This document shows, piece by piece, positions 34,801 to 42,700 of a stretch of DNA of 64,000 bases (position 1 is its first letter; every line of letters begins with the position of its first letter). The stretch covers positions 10,507,857-10,571,856 of the forward strand of contig NC_047081.1 in assembly GCF_902459465.1 (NCBI RefSeq), read 5' to 3'. This DNA comes from Asterias rubens. Its lineage: Eukaryota; Echinodermata; Asteroidea; Forcipulatida; Asteriidae. The notes below the pieces were generated by a model. The model ran no database searches and was not told the DNA's origin. It saw only the letters and a list, made by a program, of their open reading frames with translations. Made by a program: the position numbers and the translations under genes.

Positions 34801-36296
34801 TGTATTGATTGACTGTATTGTTACACTGATTGACTTTAGTGGTCGGTCGGTTGATTGACTATTTTGTACGTATTGTGTAAAATTGACGGTATTAGTTTAT
34901 TGGTTAGTATTGATTAATCATTTAATATTTTAAGGATTATTTTAAATAATTTCAATTCTCAGTAATTAAACCATTTATTTCTATCATGAACAGTAAATAG
35001 CAGAATAGTAGTGTAGTGGGGTGCCATTAGAAGAAGAACAAAAGAAGTTGAAATGTTGTAGGCCTATCGATTTATTGATTAGTCCTCAATATTACCATTT
35101 TATTTACTTCTGAGTAACATCAATATCAATCAATTATCCTGACTCGAATTATCTAAATGTAGGTCCGGTGGGGTGACAAGGGCTGCACAGAAGCCGGCTC
35201 ACATCTTGAAAAGGCCAAGAATGCAAAGGTCGTCCGAGAGGTCGACGAAGGTTCTGACGTCAGACACGGACGTCCCGGATGTGTGGATAGCTTAAAGGTT
35301 ACAAACGAATCGCATTATCGGTTAATTATACTCAATCAGTTAATAGAAAAGAAACGTATGCATGATTATTTTTTTAGATGATGTATTTTTACGTCCACAA
35401 AATGATGTTATTGTTTGAACATTGATTTATCAACTTATTATAACCTATAAGTACAGACAGGAAACTTATTGATTTGTTTATGTGAATTCGTGCACAAAAT
35501 AATTGTGAAGAAATTGTTTGAACACATGGTTGACATTTTGTTTTGTTTTCAACAATCTTCGTCCTTAAAAAAAAAAAAATTCATCCCTTCAAAAAAACGT
35601 TATCAAGTTCTAGATGTCATGACCTCAGCCACCCAGCCCATTGTTTGTAAATCAATAACTTCCTGCTTTTCCTGAATGCATTCCCATTTTTTTCTTTGCT
35701 TCTCTTTTTGATAAAGATGGACATGTTTATGTTTGTGCTTGTTTAAATCTCTAAAGAAGGTCCGGTCTGGATCGAAAGCTAAGGCCATCTCACGGCTAGT
35801 TCTTTTTTTTTATATTATATGTGCCTATTGGATATAACTTATGATATTAAAATCATTCAATAATATTTCTGAAAATATTTTTAAATACTTTAACATTTTT
35901 TTAATGGGTATTATTTTTTCTTGTTTCCATGGTAACAGAAAGCTATCGGTGCTTGCTTTGCTCCGATTAAATCTCTGTACAGCCGGATATCTGTGATGAG
36001 GCCTGCGCCTGGACAAAAGGTAGGCCCTACGTCATAAGTAATTGCACTTCTCGGTTTATATCTGGCAAGCAGATACATACATGGTGTTACTGCAAACCAA
36101 ATATATTGATACCTCACCATGCAATGCCTCAAATCATATACTTTTCGGTTTCTTATAAATACTTTGGAAATCAGATTTCATCAATGCACATCGCACTTAA
36201 GTTTGCAGTATCATTGTTGAATCTAAACATTCGTCTCCGTTCGTATCTTTTTAGGGTTGCTGCTGCCAGATGAACAAAGGTGCTGTTCGTATCTAA
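16807..36296 (+). CDS. ANTXR: Anthrax toxin receptor (ANTXR1/2) family single-pass receptor, complete, 15 exons
   Basis: Exons: 16807-17012, 22874-22951, 23598-23675, 24542-24648, 25996-26069, 26610-26762, 30483-30543, 31526-31624, 32286-32355, 32768-32849, 33136-33231, 33846-33965, 35163-35297, 35939-36019, 36255-36296; 1482 nt, 493 residues, every junction phase-compatible. Domain order: signal-anchor/signal peptide near 22-40; von Willebrand A domain (about 57-232) with a complete MIDAS metal site (D68-x-S70-x-S72, T140, D169); an ANTXR extracellular Ig-like domain (about 235-335, Cys pair at SCIEI and SVCSG); a transmembrane helix (about 340-362) followed by WWFWQLLCC; and a cytoplasmic tail with the family segments KKWPAVNAS, VRWGDKG, LEKAKNAK and SVMRP. 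In vertebrates these receptors bind collagen and other matrix proteins and link to actin. The tail ends soon after SVMRP and lacks the long proline-rich end of human ANTXR1. The start at 16807 is the first ATG; 16816 is possible. A poly(A) signal candidate is at 36773-36778. Confidence 0.93.
18126..18264. mobile_element. Foldback element with GGGTGCGTTCG ends (family C), copy 1
   Basis: It starts TGGGTGCGTTCGTTAAGCTTCC and ends with the inverse GAAGCTAAACGATCGCACCCA. Inner arms GGACGAACGTGGG and CACGTTGGTCCTGGG and the runs GTGTGTGGCGG/CACACACCGG also pair. Non-coding, in ANTXR intron 1. A second copy is at 22205-22446. Confidence 0.7.
18439..18777. mobile_element. Family A foldback MITE, copy in ANTXR intron 1
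   Basis: Ends TTAAAGACAGTGGACACTAT and ATAGTGTCCACTGCCTTTAA. The centre GAGACCTCAAGTTCTAAACT is followed by its inverse GGAGGTCTCGAAATC. The orientation of the interior is opposite to the 7694 copy. Confidence 0.8.
19509..19876. mobile_element. Family A foldback MITE, second copy in ANTXR intron 1
   Basis: Starts TTAAAAGACACTGGACACTA and ends ATAGTGTCCACTGCCTTTAA. It carries the AAAATTTGAGCTCAATCGGT block and the GAGG/CCTC central palindrome. Confidence 0.8.
19905..20159. repeat. Family A foldback element, truncated copy
   Basis: It holds the block AATTACCTCTTTCTCAAAAAC, then CGCACACAACTTCGTGTGAC and the terminal CAGTGTCCACTGACTTTAA. The opposite end is missing. It sits directly beside the 19509-19876 copy, so the two may result from nested or tandem insertion. 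Confidence 0.65.
20579..20663. repeat. Fragments of family A end and family B arm side by side
   Basis: AAAGGCACTTAACACCATTGGTAA resembles a degraded family A end. Immediately after it, TTGTAAGTCTGCTGCCACCTAGCG is a right arm of family B. Both are truncated. Confidence 0.45.
21298..21675. repeat. Family A foldback element, diverged copy with ACTTCAGGCCTGAAG centre
   Basis: It starts ATTAAAGGCAAATGACACAA and ends AAGATGTACAGTGCCTTTAA. The centre is AAAGACTTCAGGCCTGAAG. The ends are clearly more diverged than in the 7694, 18439 and 25537 copies, implying an older or separate subfamily. Confidence 0.6.
22205..22446. mobile_element. Foldback element with GGGTGCGTTCG ends (family C), copy 2
   Basis: Left end TGGGTGCGTTCGATTAGCTT then CCCTGGGTCGACC; right end GGTCAACCCAGGG then AAGCTAAACGAACGCAC. 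GC-rich inner repeats (GGGTGAGCCCC twice) are present. Non-coding, in ANTXR intron 1. Confidence 0.7.
22621..22685. repeat. Near-perfect palindrome, about 30-bp arms
   Basis: ATCTGCTCAGATTCAA and TTGTGATTATGA are followed at once by TCATAATCACAAAA and TTGAATCTGAGCAGAT. There is almost no loop, so the strand could extrude as a cruciform. It lies about 190 bp upstream of ANTXR exon 2. Confidence 0.8.
24725..25023. mobile_element. Terminal-inverted-repeat element with GGGTCGTTGCCGTG arms
   Basis: Outer arms GTTCTTTAA and TTTAAGAAC; inner arms AGGGTCGTTGCCGTG and CACGGCAACGACCC; then ATAGGGACTTTTC and GAAAAGTCCCTA with CGACGACGG / CCGTCGTCG. It is about 300 bp, non-coding, and located in ANTXR intron 4. 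Confidence 0.75.
25027..25495. repeat. 16-17 bp minisatellite, about 28 units
   Basis: The unit is close to GGGGTGACTTTGTAAG, with variants GGGGTAACTTTGTCAG and GGGCGACTTTGTAAG. The open frame on the minus strand (Ser-Pro-Pro-Tyr-Lys-Val-Thr-Pro-like repeats) is a product of the array and not a gene. It lies in ANTXR intron 4, directly after the inverted-repeat element ending at 25023. Confidence 0.9.
25537..25914. mobile_element. Family A foldback MITE in ANTXR intron 4
   Basis: Starts TTAAAGGCAGTGGACACTAT and ends ATAGTGTCCAATGCCCTTTA. It has the AAAATTTGAGCTCAATCGGT block and the GAGACCTCAAG central palindrome. It directly abuts a SINE-type tail at 25915-25980 (GCGCGCTATATAAG then TTATTATTAT). 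Confidence 0.8.
26149..26520. mobile_element. Family A relative with GGGAAGGCACACGTTT ends
   Basis: Starts TTAAAGGGAAGGCACACGTT and ends AACGTGTACCTTCCCTTTAA. The interior resembles family A (CAAAGACCAGTCTTCTCAC, GAGGGAGCCGTTTTTCCAC), but the terminal word is different and the centre is ATAAAAGACTTC/GAAGTCTTTTAT. It lies in ANTXR intron 5, ending about 90 bp before exon 6. Confidence 0.75.
26789..26935. mobile_element. Family B foldback MITE, complete copy
   Basis: Left arm ATGGGAGACTTTTAGGACGC then TTGGTGGCAGCAGAC; right arm GTCTGCTGCCACC then TAGCGTTCCAAATTCTCCCAT. The loop holds TTCTCGGTAATGTG. It is about 147 bp, just downstream of the ANTXR exon 6 donor. Confidence 0.75.
27957..28763 (+). 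CDS. Secreted C-type lectin with apple/PAN-like C-terminal domain, intronless
   Basis: A single uninterrupted frame encodes 268 residues inside ANTXR intron 6, on the same strand. Residues 1-23 look like a signal peptide (hydrophobic TGVVTQFVIIMV, then ...FAA before RGCPYGW). About 26-165 is a C-type lectin fold: CPYGWVPY opening, paired Cys, and WEPNQPDD carrying an EPN triplet, the sugar-selecting motif associated with mannose-type ligands. The later calcium-site triplet usually written WND appears as WGD, so metal binding may be altered. About 168-265 is Cys-rich (SRCLFGHTL, VAACRRRCMGRQDC, VCELNNATR), resembling an apple/PAN domain. There is no transmembrane segment, so it is probably an extracellular recognition protein, as is common in echinoderm immunity. 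ATG 27957 is used; 27960 (second Met) is equally possible. Poly(A) signal candidate at 29191-29196. Function is inferred from domains only. Confidence 0.85.
   Translation: MMISTGVVTQFVIIMVTKGVFAARGCPYGWVPYAESCYLGLDGSMKGNWGTAVMQCDRNNASIMVPSSDGENEFIFTSFQLQGLYLKGVWINCNDAEVEGEWNCNEGGKYPTEYRKWEPNQPDDEKWSDDQDHGFMITLDYKNNSEIIGYWGDVQAGTKMFIVCERSRQVSCGQSAMNVYCLAVDESTGHFVSRCLFGHTLDRYPTDTVAACRRRCMGRQDCLSFNIKRGSFGSTPNVCELNNATRYQVLSENFRESVGCYYLDFTCF
29191..29196 (+). promoter_or_regulatory. Candidate poly(A) signal of the lectin gene
   Basis: AATAAA lies about 430 bp after the lectin stop codon. No better canonical hexamer was noticed between the stop and this point. Confidence 0.4.
29384..29549. mobile_element. 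Long-armed foldback element
   Basis: The left arm ACAAATATTGAGTGGCT, later GGAATATTATCGCCAGGTAA and AATTTGGACT, is answered by AGTCCAAATTTTACC, AATAATATTCC and AGCCACTCAATATTTGT. The arms are about 75 bp with mismatches and a short loop. It lies in ANTXR intron 6. Confidence 0.7.
30011..30138. mobile_element. Palindromic element with TGAAGGGACATCGCAT ends
   Basis: Left TGAAGGGACATCGCATAACG with CAAACGTGTGCGCACACG; right CGTATGCGCACACGTTTGCG with ATATGCGATGTCCCTTCA. It is a strong hairpin, and the alternating purine/pyrimidine GTGCGCACAC stretches could also favour Z-DNA. It lies about 345 bp upstream of ANTXR exon 7. Confidence 0.75.
30211..30299. repeat. Short inverted-repeat element with ACTGGGGCGCT arms
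   Basis: Left AACCCAGAAACTGGGGCGCT with CCCTTTTTTC; right GAAAAAAGGAG with AGCGCCCCAGTTGGGT. About 89 bp, non-coding, in ANTXR intron 6. Confidence 0.65.
31334..31444. mobile_element. Family B foldback MITE, second near-complete copy
   Basis: Left AACGCTAGTTGGCAGCAGAC; right GTAAGTCTGCTGCCACTCAA. The interior carries TTCTGAGCATGCACACAATTC. It lies about 80 bp upstream of ANTXR exon 8. Confidence 0.65.
31722..32044. mobile_element. Family A foldback MITE in ANTXR intron 8
   Basis: Starts TTAAAGACACTGGACACCTT and ends ATAGTGTCCACTGCTTTTAA. The centre is GAGACCTCAAAATC/GAGGTCTCG. It starts about 100 bp after the exon 8 donor. Confidence 0.75.
33241..33447. repeat. 41-bp minisatellite, five units, next to the ANTXR transmembrane exon
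   Basis: Units starting CACTGGTG(C/T)ACATCTTCCT and ending TTTCAGTTCCAAT repeat at 41-bp spacing. Most units are nearly identical. The first unit starts about 10 bp after the exon 11 donor (33231), inside the intron. Confidence 0.9.
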
Positions 36297-36772
36297 CTAA
36301 AAACGCATCTAGTGTTCGGATATTCTACAGGGTAACTTGATTTTGTTGTATTAGTTCATTTGATTGTATACCAACCGTTTGGTTGGTAAGTTGTTTGCAA
36401 CAGCTATAATTCCATTTTCGCATTTGATTTTAACATCAATGTTGATGCACTAAAATTGGAAAGTCAGCATATACAGCGAAATCAAAAAGCAGTGATGTCA
36501 GGTAGGCCTAATAACAGGTTGTTTGAAGTTGTTTTGGATGATAACTTTTCTTGTCATTGTTTCACTTTTGACGAACAAAAAAGCACCTCAACAGCTTTAC
36601 AGTTCATTACAACTGCACTTATTGTTTGTTTAGTTTACTGTATCATTTCTGCTTACATGCATTTAAAACATTGCCGCGTATTCTGGATACTATACTCATT
36701 ATGCAAAAAACTTTGAAATTGAATCAAAAGAATTTGCTTGTAACACGTTTTTGATTTTGCACACATCACTTG

Positions 36773-36778
36773 AATAAA
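36773..36778 (+). promoter_or_regulatory. Candidate poly(A) signal of ANTXR
   Basis: AATAAA lies about 480 bp after the ANTXR stop. It is upstream of the inverted-repeat element at 36838-37048. Assigned by position only. Confidence 0.35.
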
Positions 36779-36837
36779 ACTTACAGTCAGCTCCAATTAT
36801 CTGTTCATTTTTAATAATTATCATCTACTCGTTCTTT

Positions 36838-37048
36838 AATAGACCCTTCCCATGAAATATGTAAATTGCACATAGCGCGTGCGCACTAAAGTTTTGGTTG
36901 GCAAAATGAGGGAACATCGAGCTGTTTTGAACACGGCTAACGGGTGTATGACGCAAACGCGATTGCGCGTCTGCTTAGTGCACAACTCAATGGTGTTTGC
37001 CAACCAACAGGGTCTGTACGTATGCATATTTCATGGGAAGGGTCCATT
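36838..37048. mobile_element. Inverted-repeat element with AATAGACCCTTCCCATGAAA ends
   Basis: Left AATAGACCCTTCCCATGAAATATG; right CATATTTCATGGGAAGGGTCC. Inner arms GTTGGCAAA / TTTGCCAAC and GCACTAA / TTAGTGC also pair. It is about 211 bp, non-coding, just past the 3' end of ANTXR. Confidence 0.75.
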
Positions 37049-39522
37049 CCATCCTCTTGAATTCTACACCAGTAGGCCTTAAACCGGTTTATGTTTTTTT
37101 GTGCTGTGTTGTATGTCGTTTGTAGGCCTATAGCCTTCGAGAAAGACGCTGCTTCATTGGGTATACATGTATAAACATCTTGCCATTAACTATTTTTTGC
37201 GTTTTTACAAGTTGGCATGCATTTTAATTATAGGTCCTGTATTTTCTAGTTTACCCAGTACTTCTTTGTGATGATTGTTTCATGTTTTATAATAATTATT
37301 ATACATTGTACATAAACTTACAATTATTATGTATTTTAATGTAAGGAAGGTCAGCCATGCGCAGGTAAGAGGGGGCGCCCTCTGTTGTCCAAGTTCTGGA
37401 ACTAGCAAGATTGGTGTTATTAAGGATTTGAAAAAGTGTTCGTAAGTTATTGAATATATGTTTACGGCTGAGCTTAAAATGTTGTTAAGGAAAAGTAAGA
37501 AATGCGATTTTTACCAAATGGGAATTCGCGTTTTGGAGAAATTTGTTTTGATTTATTTTATAGCAATTGGGGAACAACGAAATGGTGAATTTATAATTGC
37601 AGGCAATTGTAAGTGAAGCTGTTGTTGTGTCATTTGAAGAAAATGTATTGTTGGTAAACTTTAAATTGAAAAAGTTTAATTTATTTGTTTAAAGTTCAGT
37701 ACGCTACCACACACCGATGACGTCATCATTTCGAATGCAGCAGGCACTGAAGTTCTAAGTTGAAAACAAGTGGTGGGTGCCGTGTTTAGTCGGGTTTGGA
37801 AAGAATAAAATTGTTATTGCCTTGTTGGCATTTTGTTCAGCTTTGTCATTGTTTACCTTTTAAAACACAAGCGCTGGAACAAGAGAAAAAAAGTCACATG
37901 ATTAATCCGCAGTCAGGGTAGTTATTCTAATTTGATATTTTTTGATAGGCGCCAGCCAGTTTGGGCCATGTCCATAGTTGGGATAAAATTGCCAAAAATA
38001 ACAGGTGGGCCACTTTGGACCATCCTACTTGGGACAGGCCCAATTCTTGTCAGGGTTTAAACGTCACTGTCGTCATGCCCTATCGATATAATTTTCTAAT
38101 CGAATAATCATCAACATGTATTGATTAATTTACATCCGTCGCCTGTAAGGATAGATTGCACACGTGACATCTTTGACCGCCATCTTAATTACTTTATTTC
38201 GATGTAAACAGTCCCTGTGATATGTAAAATAATAAATAGTTATATTTGGGGAAGCAAGATGTGTGTTTTTTTTTACCACCACTTCTTTCTTTTTGTATTA
38301 TGCCCTTATTGTTTATCTATCATACAAAATTAGACTTATGAAAACTTATTAATTTATCATGACTTTGATCTCCTCGTGATTGACTTCCTTGGGGTTAAAT
38401 CTTGATTGTTAAATTGCATGTGCATTCTTCTTTTGAAAAAAAGAGAGAAAAGACGATTTTGCAACAGCCTGTCTGTCTGTCCAATTAAAATACCTCTCCC
38501 CCCCCCCCTTCTTCATTTTTTATTTTATTTAATTCAATTATTTTTTTTACTTTTTTTTTTTTTTTTTTTGGGGGGGGGGGGGGGACACACCTAAAACAAC
38601 AAAACAAAAAATAATGCGTTAAAAATAAATCATCCTGTATGATTAGCCAATGGTACTTAATAAACTTGATTTAAAGGTTGGCCAACTATAGTTGTTGAAA
38701 TAGCAGATGCAGTGGCTTTGAAGGGCAGAGGAAATTACTAAATTAAACAGTAATAGAAACAGGAACACAGAGTGAGTTTTTATTTGTTCATTTATTTATT
38801 TATTCAGCAAGACTGCAAACTGACAGTTCATTTTAAAATAATACACATGGAAAGTTTCTTTTTGTTATTCTTTTAAAAGTGGCTTTGTGAATCCAGGCAT
38901 GAAATATTTATGGCATCATATCTCGACTGTAGAATCGTATACAAACATTTCTTCATTTAAAAGTTTATTCCCTTTTTTTTTTTTTGTATTCCGTCAGTCC
39001 ATAATACTATTTACAGTTCTCTTGTTAAAATTCAAGTCAGTGCTTTAAACAACATTAAATTGATCTCATGTAAAATTATTTTAATTTTAGGAAGTTTTTT
39101 TTAATATTTCCTTTCTTTTTGATAAAAGGGTATGTGTTTATATTTCCGTCATTCTTAAAACTTTCTCCCAAATGCCAGTCTGTTTCCTTTAAAATCGATA
39201 TCTAATTTCAAGTTCAAGTTTTCCTGAAATCAGCCCAACGAATGTTTTTGTAATAAATAAATTGAATATTTCCCTCGGTCTTGCACAAACTATCTTACAA
39301 ACCTGCCAGAAGACTTTCTAACCTCCTTCCAAAACACACCGGTATCTCATTTGAATTGTTACATAATTTTGCAGGTGCTTATGAATTGTTATCTTCCTTC
39401 GTTTCTGGATTTCACAATTCTTACAGATTAATCCTAAGTTGAGTTGTCATGAGACATCGTACTTTGCTCAGCAAATAAGATTGATTTACATTCAAAATTA
39501 TTCTTATCTGTTTATAAAAATG
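37049..39522. other. Convergent spacer between ANTXR and the TMEM145-family gene
   Basis: AT-rich with homopolymer tracts (C, T and G runs around 38499-38584). I see no exon. It presumably contains the 3' UTRs or flanks of both convergent genes. Several TTTATT words around 38776-38803 would be AATAAA on the minus strand. Confidence 0.45.
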
Positions 39523-39692
39523 ACCCCTGGGGTGGATTTCACAAAGAGTGAAGACTAGTCTTATCTCGAGCTAGGACGAATTACTCGTCCGAGTTACTCG
39601 TCCTAAAAGAAAACGAGGACTGGCCTCAAGTTTTTGCTATCTCCTAGGATTAGGACTAGTCCTAACCCCTTTGTGAAATCAGCCCCTGGGGT
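39523..39692. mobile_element. Inverted-repeat element with TTTCACAAAG ends
   Basis: Left GACCCCTGGGGTGGATTTCACAAAG; right CTTTGTGAAATCAGCCCCTGGGG. Inner arms GACTAGTC and GGACTAGTCC, plus ACTCGTCC repeated. It ends about 25 bp from the TMEM145-family stop codon at 39718, so it is probably in that gene's 3' UTR. Confidence 0.7.
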
Positions 39693-39717
39693 TGAAAGTG
39701 ATCGGTTTTTCGGTTAT

Positions 39718-42700
39718 CTAAAAGTCGGTCACGGTGAGATCATTGAGCGGGATCTCAACGAACTGTTCTTGGTCTGTAATGCGTCGTTTGTCCATCCACT
39801 GGTCCTGCGATGGCGGGGTACCGGGCACCACCTGCGAGGACGACTTACGAGCTGTCAGATGGAAGGATGCTTTTCTACCCGGTGGCCTCTCACCCTTGGG
39901 AGGTGAAGCAGTTTTAGGAGGATCAGAAGGAGGTCGATTGTTGTTCACCTTCTGAGACAAAATGATCAAAAAAATGCATGTTTAAAATTATGGAATGGAT
40001 GTACCCAGGGTACTCCTAGAATTATTAAGTTCATTCAGTGATTGCTCCACGAGGAGACGATAGCGGAACGAACGTCTTAGTTCTAGGAGATACCCAGAGG
40101 TGCCAACATTAACATCTTGCGATCAGGGAGATTTTGCAATCAGCAATCATGTAGAGTTGGCAGCTCTGTGCACCATCCCATTGGTCAGATTCTCCAACCC
40201 CCCCCCCCCTCCCTCCCTCCACCAGGAAATATAGGTTTTCTCGGTCAAATTCGGCAAATAAGCAGCCAATTTCATTTTCATGCGTTCGAATTAAAGTTGT
40301 TTTTTGCCTCTCCAGTTGTTACTCTGTTTCAAATTCAGAATTCGGCCATTCAGTTTTGGTTTGAGATCGAGTCAAATTCCTTTAGCACTCTGTTCAATTT
40401 TGTGGATCGTCCTTCTTTTTCGAGACACAAACGCATCAAGAAGCGAATCAACTTGAAAGCTGCTGTGAATTGTTAAATTGAATGATTAGTTAAAGCGAAT
40501 GACGCAACATTAAATTTGACTTATGATAAAACAAAATCGAATGACCCTTTTCAGTAGCATTCGATTTCGCGCGAAATAGAATAGCTTGATGGTTAAATTG
40601 GCTGTTCATTTTCCGAAATTGGCCGAGAAAACCTATAAATAAATTAATAAATAAATAACTGTTTCTTATGTTTCAGTACACAACTTCTTGCTCCCCATCA
40701 TCAAATTCACATTACCTTTAGAGGTCCTGGTGATAACTCCCTTTCGACACAAAACACAGAGAGGTTGGGCCCAGCAGAGGCAGCCTGCGTGGTGGGAGAA
40801 CAACGGTAGAGAAATTTAAGCTGAAGCGATTATTTTGTTTTTCAAAGTAGGCACAATAATCACTGGGAAATCTTTGCCAAAATATCGCTTTCGGTAATTG
40901 TTCTTTCCTTTGTTCATGTAAGAAATGTTAACATCCTTCTTTAGACTTTGTGCTCCAAATTCTTTGTGGAATCTCACTCTCCCCTTTATTATGGCATGTT
41001 TTGCAAAATAAAAATGGCCTTGCCCCCCTCAAAGATGGCATCCAGGCCATCAAATCGAAACTTGATTTGTCGGTTCTGTTCACATTGACAGTTGGGCCTT
41101 ATGAGAATATATGAAGTAGGTGGAGTTTGTACTTTGAAACTATTGATCGTTAAGATTTTTACCTGTGTCTGCTGGAAAAGACTGTCACAAGGCGAAGAAC
41201 TAGGAGGTGATCGAGACACAGCTCGTAGTGTAGTCTGTATGAAGTTGTTGACTCGAGGTGCTCGTAGGCCAGAGATGGTGTAAGGCTAAATGTAACACGA
41301 TTAAGAAAACTCATTTAGGCCTGTGTGCTTCGTTTTTTTTTAAAGAGCACCAATACATTTTCTCCTTGATAAAAGGAGGAAATTGTAAATTTCTACTTGA
41401 GCATTTTAAGGGCACCAAGGGCTTACGGAAGCATGCATGGAATCAGCGCTTTACGTCTCTGTGCTTATGTCAAGCGTCTTTCACAGGTTAGCTGTGTGCG
41501 CATGCGTACGCCATGTTACTAGCATTCTTCGCTTACTCAGCTGGAAAATCAGCGTTTGTACTGTAAGCATAGAACGGTGATCAAAAGCGCATAATTCTGT
41601 AGTAAGCGAGTCCAGAAATTAGGCCCAGGGTGTCTGATTTACCTCACTGAACTGTTGGATACAAATTGATCAAACCTGTAAGGCTCCCAAGATTTTGAGA
41701 AAACTTAAGAACAACTTACCGGTGGTATGTCAACTTTTGGTGGCGGTGTCGTCACAAAGATGTTTGTGAGAGATCTAGTCAGAGGTTCACCAATGTATGG
41801 ATTTGTGAAGTCCGCCTCGTTGCTATCAGTCATGAGCATTGCCCCAATCTAACAAAGAATTAATTAAAGATTTAATTTAAAATGAGCATAAGATGGTCAC
41901 CCACATTGCAGTCAACTGAGGACCTACTGTTCCTCTCTGTTGTGATGGTCAGAAACCCCCATGCTCTGACACCAGGCCTTAAAATAACTGAAGGCACCTA
42001 CAGCAAATGCCACAGTGCCCTGCGCCGTCCTTTGCCAAGTACCAACACAAATTTAAATTTTCTTCATAGAAAGTGCCCATTGCCAGAGAAAAATTACTTT
42101 GCCTTTTCAAGAGTGAAGTTCTAACTTACTGAAATTGCTACCTTCTTTATGCTTCTTCTTACCTGATTAGTCTTAATGTGGTACGGAAAGTACTCGTTGG
42201 TTCGATCGGGACGTGTTAGAACCAAGAAGATCATGTGTCCAAGGAATACGGCCGACCAGTAGATGCCGTTAACAATCTTAGCCCTGTAAGCCGAATGGAA
42301 GACAATTAATTAGTTACATAGACATGTTAGGATTAATTCTAGGGTATAGGGGTAGAGTTACAACTGACCAATTGGGCCAATTTTATGAAGTTGCTAAACA
42401 TATTTTGGAGGGGTTAGCAGAAACGGGTAACCAGCCAAAATTAAGTGTAGATTTGTTTGCCATTACTCACCTCTTACTTGTTAAAAAGTTGCTAAGCACA
42501 ATTTTTGGGAGCTTAGCAGAAATGGGTAACCAGCAAGAATTAATTGTAGATTTGTTTGCCAATACTCACCTCTTATGTGTGGGTATGAACTCATTGGCCA
42601 CGCCTATCATGATGGGTTCAGCAACGAACCAAACGGCGAAGAAGAGCATGAACGGCACGTAGAATTTGAACTTTGATGCGAAATGTTTGATGGTGAAGAA

